Shown piece after piece: positions 12,270 to 15,408 of a stretch of 15,408 nucleotides of DNA. Each line of letters opens with the position of its first letter. Position 1 is the stretch's first letter. The notes below the pieces were generated by a model. The model did not search any database. It was not told the DNA's origin and was given only the letters and a program-made list of their open reading frames with translations. A program made the position numbers and the translations under genes. Source of the DNA: Candidatus Fermentibacterota bacterium (GTDB taxonomy: Bacteria > JAFGKV01); assembly GCA_016928395.1 (NCBI GenBank), contig JAFGKV010000084.1, positions 1 through 15,408 on the forward strand, written 5' to 3'.

Positions 12270-13643
12270 CTATCTATCCAGAGGTGTCGAGCTTCGGGGA
12301 GGAAGCGTGATGCCGAGACGCTTGAGTTTTCTGAACAGAGTGCTCTTATGAATGCCCAGGTCCTTGGCGGCGGCGAGACGGTGGTACCCGTGTCGTTCCA
12401 GGGTGCGGCGGATGATCTGTGCTTCCACCGAATCACGCGTCGCCTTCATGGACTGAGACTGCGGCACACCGCCGTGGCCAAGAAAATCGCCCGGCAGATG
12501 TTCCATGTCGATGGGGCCCTCGCCGCAGAGGACGAATGCCCTCTCGACGATGTTCTCCAGTTCCCTGACATTGCCTGGCCAGTCATGGGCCATGAGCAAC
12601 GAGAGCGCCTCAGGGCTGATGCCGGTCACTGTGCGCTTCTGCACGCGGTTGAAGCGCGCGATGAACTGATCGACCAGAAGAGGGATGTCTTCCTTTCGCC
12701 GACGAAGGGGAGGAAGCTCGATGCGTACGACATTGACCCGGTAATACAGGTCTTCGCGAAACTCCCCGGTGCGGACCAACGCTGCGAGATCCGCATTGGT
12801 CGCCACAACTATCCGTGCATCGGTGCGCTCGGAACGGGTCGCCCCCAAGGGTTCATACACTTTCTCCTGCAGGACGCGCAGCAGGCGCACTTGTAGCGCG
12901 GGGCTGACGTGGCCGATCTCATCGAGGAACAGCGTACCGCCAGTGGCCAGGGCGAAGCGGCCCGGCTTGTTCTTGGCGGCGCCGGTAAAGGCCCCAGCCT
13001 TGTACCCGAAAAGCTCCGATTCAAGGAGCGTGTCGGGCAGAGCGCCGCAATTGACCGCAACGAAGGGACCATTGCGCCTGGGGCTCAAGGTATGGATCGT
13101 CCGCGCGACGACCTCCTTGCCCGTACCCGTCTCCCCGAGAATGAGTACGGTGCTGGGGCTGGCTGCCACGGCCGGTAGCACCTCGAAGACCCGGCGCATG
13201 AGGGGGCTGTGGCTCACCAGATCCCCGACGCGGGTTCGGCCTTCCAACTCGTGGCGTAATGCCTCGATCTCGCTCAAGTCCCTGAATGTCTCCGCGCCGC
13301 CGATGACGTTGCCCCCACCGTCGCGCAGGGCGGCGGCGGACACGCTGATGGGAATGCGTTGCCCCTCAGCATCCACTATGTAGCCGGTCTGGCCAACCAC
13401 CGGCTTTCCGCTAATCAGGGAGCGTCTGAGCGCACACTCCGACTCGCACATGCTGGAACGGAACACGTCGGAGCAAATCCTGCCGATGGCCTCGCGCCGG
13501 GGAATTCCGGTGATCTCTTCTGCGGCGCGGTTGAAGGAGGTGACGACCCAGTCCAAATCCACGGTGAAGACCCCATCGGAGATGCTCTCAAGAATCGCCT
13601 CGGTCGGCGTCAGGGGTGTTGACCGTGAAGCTCGTCTCGGCAT
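12270..13643 (-). CDS. PAS-domain sigma-54-dependent transcriptional activator (NtrC-like)
   Basis: The product is 457 aa. It has a PAS sensor domain (about 13-125), with C-E-S-E-C (66-70) in its centre. The AAA+ activator domain follows: Walker A G-E-T-G-T-G-K-E (170-177), the sigma-54-contacting G-A-F-T-G-A loop (217-222), Walker B L-F-L-D-E-I-G (238-244) and an R-E-D-L-Y-Y-R-V arginine-finger segment. A Fis-type helix-turn-helix closes the protein (about 404-442, H-R-L-A-A-A-K-D-L-G-I-H-K-S-T-L-F-R-K-L). There is no receiver domain, so it probably senses a small ligand or redox state directly through the PAS domain. It stands between DUF4438 and the ORP-like cluster, just upstream of a matching promoter and enhancer, so it very likely activates that cluster, as the cognate regulator does for Desulfovibrio orp operons. 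The ribosome-binding site at 13643 is weak. Confidence 0.93.
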   Translation of the reverse strand: MPRRASRSTPLTPTEAILESISDGVFTVDLDWVVTSFNRAAEEITGIPRREAIGRICSDVFRSSMCESECALRRSLISGKPVVGQTGYIVDAEGQRIPISVSAAALRDGGGNVIGGAETFRDLSEIEALRHELEGRTRVGDLVSHSPLMRRVFEVLPAVAASPSTVLILGETGTGKEVVARTIHTLSPRRNGPFVAVNCGALPDTLLESELFGYKAGAFTGAAKNKPGRFALATGGTLFLDEIGHVSPALQVRLLRVLQEKVYEPLGATRSERTDARIVVATNADLAALVRTGEFREDLYYRVNVVRIELPPLRRRKEDIPLLVDQFIARFNRVQKRTVTGISPEALSLLMAHDWPGNVRELENIVERAFVLCGEGPIDMEHLPGDFLGHGGVPQSQSMKATRDSVEAQIIRRTLERHGYHRLAAAKDLGIHKSTLFRKLKRLGITLPPRSSTPLDR

Positions 13644-13686
13644 GATGCTCTTGCCTGGGCGCGGCGTCCTCTCAGCATTTCGTGGG

Positions 13687-14580
13687 CTAGACTCGGGGCG
13701 TGATGCCCAGAATCACCGCCAGGTTGGCATTGCGATCCAGGTGTGCCTCGATCTTGCCGGGCTCCTTCGTCGTGAGGAGGGTAGTGACGCCGGGGCCATG
13801 GCCGGAGGTGAAGCAGTCGGAATGCACGACGATGCCGATGGAGACTGCGCCCTGCTTGTAGATCCGGCCGTAGGTGTGATCGGTGTCCAGGACGGCCACG
13901 ATGTCGCCGAAGCGCAAATCCGCCAGACCGAACTCCTTCACGGTCTGCTCATCGAAAAGCTGGATATCGTAGTCACCCGTCCAGGTCTGCTCCGAGCCGA
14001 GGCCCGAACCCATGATCTTGCCCGGCACCATCTTGGCCACCCCGACGTGCAACGCCCCGTTCTCTTCCTCGACAGGCAGCTTGCCCAGCAGCCCGGGGTC
14101 GAGGCTTCGGACCGCGACTTGGGGATGATCCAGCAGACGCAAACCTTGCCCGTAGGCCTTGACCAGGATCTTATCGTCAATCAGGAGCTTCTCCAGCGTC
14201 TCGGGCGCGAAGTCGATGAGCACGTGCTCGATGCCGCCATGCTTGCCCGTGATGACTCCCCGGGCGCCCTTGGCGTCCCCTGCGGCGACGATGGCCTCGT
14301 TTCCTATGCACGCCAGGGCGTTGTAGGCCCGGTTGTAGGCATCGGGAGAACCCTCGCGCTTCTCCGTATTCCAGGTCGATACGCCCGGCTCCACGTGATC
14401 AGCCGCCAGGCCGACGCACACATCACCGATGCGCTTGTTGTAGGTGATTCCTCCGACACCGGGCAGCAGCAACACTTCGCCGTCGTGGGCCAGCACGTAG
14501 GGCCGGGCGCCTTTCACCGGATGCGATACCTTCCCCATCACCGACATCATGATCAGATCCTGTGTATTCGTTCGAAGCAT
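13687..14580 (-). CDS. DUF4438 family protein
   Basis: The product is 297 aa, soluble, with no signal peptide. M-L-R-T-N-T-Q-D-L-I-M-M-S-V-M-G-K-V-S-H-P-V (1-22), G-V-G-G-I-T-Y-N-K-R-I-G-D (41-53), H-V-E-P-G-V-S and V-A-K-M-V-P-G-K-I-M-G-S-G-L-G fit DUF4438, a conserved family without known function; the call is from memory of the motifs. Several conserved His, Asp and Glu could bind a metal, but no known active site is visible. ATG at 14580 is chosen over an upstream start because AGGAGAGGG precedes it directly. The regulator gene starts 43 bp after its stop, so the two may be co-transcribed; whether it works with the ORP-like cluster is not shown. Confidence 0.75.
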   Translation of the reverse strand: MLRTNTQDLIMMSVMGKVSHPVKGARPYVLAHDGEVLLLPGVGGITYNKRIGDVCVGLAADHVEPGVSTWNTEKREGSPDAYNRAYNALACIGNEAIVAAGDAKGARGVITGKHGGIEHVLIDFAPETLEKLLIDDKILVKAYGQGLRLLDHPQVAVRSLDPGLLGKLPVEEENGALHVGVAKMVPGKIMGSGLGSEQTWTGDYDIQLFDEQTVKEFGLADLRFGDIVAVLDTDHTYGRIYKQGAVSIGIVVHSDCFTSGHGPGVTTLLTTKEPGKIEAHLDRNANLAVILGITPRV

Positions 14581-14832
14581 TCCCTCTCCTTTGGTGTTCG
14601 TTTCCAGGCACGTCGAGGCAGATCCCAGGGGCACCTCTGTACAGCAGCCAAGGAAGTCAACCCCTCGACCACGTCAAGCGTGCCTTGTCCCCGGCACTGC
14701 TACACGAAACGGCCCATGATGCGCCGCTTCCTGTCGAGATGACCTTGAGGCCTGGCGCGTGTAGTGATGGGTGTGACCACGATGCGATGCCCCACACCGG
14801 CGACGCGATTTCGGGTTCTTGCCCGATGCGCC

Positions 14833-15408
14833 TTAGGGCCGCACGATGAGAGCGGTCGTGGCCGAACTGCCTGCGGCCGTTATCCGGCAGACGTAGGCGC
14901 CGGCCGGGCAGTTGCCCGCTTCCCAACGCAGGAGATGTTCTCCGGAGGGCAGGTACCCGTGATGCAGGATCTTTACCATTCTTCCCGCGGGGGTATAGAC
15001 TGCCGCGAACACCGACAGATCCGCACCCAATCGACACGGTATGAACGACAGTGACGATGCCGGGTTCGGCCATGGCGATCCCAGCACCATCATCAAAGGC
15101 ACTTCATGGAGCCGGGCGTCATCGGCCGTTGTCGGATCGAACTGGAGAACGTACATCCCGTCATACTCATCGGCGACATACACGGTTGACCCGACCGAAA
15201 AGATTCCCTGCGCCCAGTCACCGGTATCGTAGGAGCCCACGATGCTCATGGACGCGGGATCCTGCACATCCACTACCATGAGCCCATCGAACCCATTGGC
15301 TACAAACGCAAAGTGCTCCCACACGGCGACATCCGCCGCCCAGGAACTCCCCAGTGTGCCCAACTCGGCGGGATTGGCCGGATCGCTCACGTCAACTACG
15401 CGAAGCCC
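14833..15408 (-). CDS. Secreted LVIVD-repeat protein with FlgD-like C-terminal domain (5' part outside window)
   Basis: The frame runs open to the right edge (G-L-R-V-V-D-V-S-D-P at the end of the window), so the start lies beyond it and only 191 C-terminal residues are seen. The first part has LVIVD-type beta-propeller repeats of about 42 residues: L-R-V-V-D-V-S-D-P-A-N-P, G-L-M-V-V-D-V-Q-D-P-A-S-M and G-M-Y-V-L-Q-F-D-P. The last 85 residues (S-P-W-P-N-P-A-S-S-L, then V-Y-T-P-A-G-R-M-V, G-E-H-L-L-R-W, and A-G-A-Y-V-C-R-I ending I-V-R-P) form a FlgD-like / sorting-type Ig domain, common at the ends of exported proteins in FCB-group and candidate-phylum bacteria. It is probably cell-surface or extracellular; the ligand is unknown. 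It is separated from DUF4438 by 252 bp. Confidence 0.85.
   Translation of the reverse strand, partial: GLRVVDVSDPANPAELGTLGSSWAADVAVWEHFAFVANGFDGLMVVDVQDPASMSIVGSYDTGDWAQGIFSVGSTVYVADEYDGMYVLQFDPTTADDARLHEVPLMMVLGSPWPNPASSLSFIPCRLGADLSVFAAVYTPAGRMVKILHHGYLPSGEHLLRWEAGNCPAGAYVCRITAAGSSATTALIVRP

Noticed and set aside
12348-12896. 182-codon plus-strand frame opposite the sigma-54 activator
   Set aside because: It is the antisense shadow of a strongly supported gene with full AAA+ motifs; GC-rich codons leave long open frames on the other strand.
1-15408. CRISPR arrays, tRNA/rRNA genes, insertion sequences or integrases
   Set aside because: No regularly spaced repeats, no transposase or integrase motifs, and no cloverleaf or rRNA-like sequence were seen on either strand.

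Overview
The window is a gene-dense, GC-rich bacterial chromosome segment, probably from an anaerobe. Two features suggest its origin. One is a cluster of NifX/NifB-like proteins, DUF5320, a FmdB-type zinc ribbon and an Mrp-type ATPase beside a sigma-54 activator, which resembles the 'orange protein' (ORP) loci of strict anaerobes such as Desulfovibrio. The other is an LVIVD-repeat secreted protein ending in a FlgD-like/sorting-type C-terminal domain, typical of FCB-group and related candidate phyla (for example Eisenbacteria or Krumholzibacteria-like genomes). Taxonomy is an inference; there is no rRNA or tRNA to test it.

Layout: (1) 1-897 (+), a polytopic membrane protein of the lysylphosphatidylglycerol-synthase/UPF0104 flippase-like family, cut by the left edge. 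(2) 1000-2068 (-), a secreted protein of unknown function overlapping a very Cys-rich DUF3795 protein. (3) 2306-3196 (-), an alkaline-phosphatase-superfamily hydrolase with a dense palindrome at its 3' end. (4) 3197-3718, a 522-bp stretch with no well-supported gene. (5) 3719-4430 (+), a nucleotidyltransferase overlapping a ~70-aa partner gene, resembling a toxin-antitoxin-like pair. (6) 8106-4461 (-), a tight three-gene SPFH operon: a cation-diffusion-facilitator/HflK fusion, HflC, then HflK.

(7) 12084-8338 (-), the ORP-like cluster. In transcription order it encodes a NifX-like protein with a zinc ribbon, DUF5320, a NifX-like protein, a FmdB zinc ribbon, an IscU-Mrp fusion and another NifX-like protein. 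A sigma-54 promoter (10 of 12 consensus positions) lies 34 bp upstream of the first gene, and inverted half-sites lie about 110-150 bp upstream of the predicted start, the usual place for an enhancer. (8) 14580-12270 (-), a DUF4438 protein and then a PAS-sigma54 activator, which very likely drives cluster 7. (9) 15408-14833 (-), the C-terminal part of the LVIVD/FlgD-like secreted protein, cut by the right edge.

The most noteworthy items are the CDF-SPFH fusion inside an HflK/HflC operon, the IscU-Mrp fusion in a sigma-54-controlled ORP-like cluster together with its readable promoter and enhancer, the overlapping nucleotidyltransferase and mini-protein pair, and a perfect 19-bp inverted repeat inside the ORP-like operon. 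All function calls come from motif recognition by eye; no database search was run.
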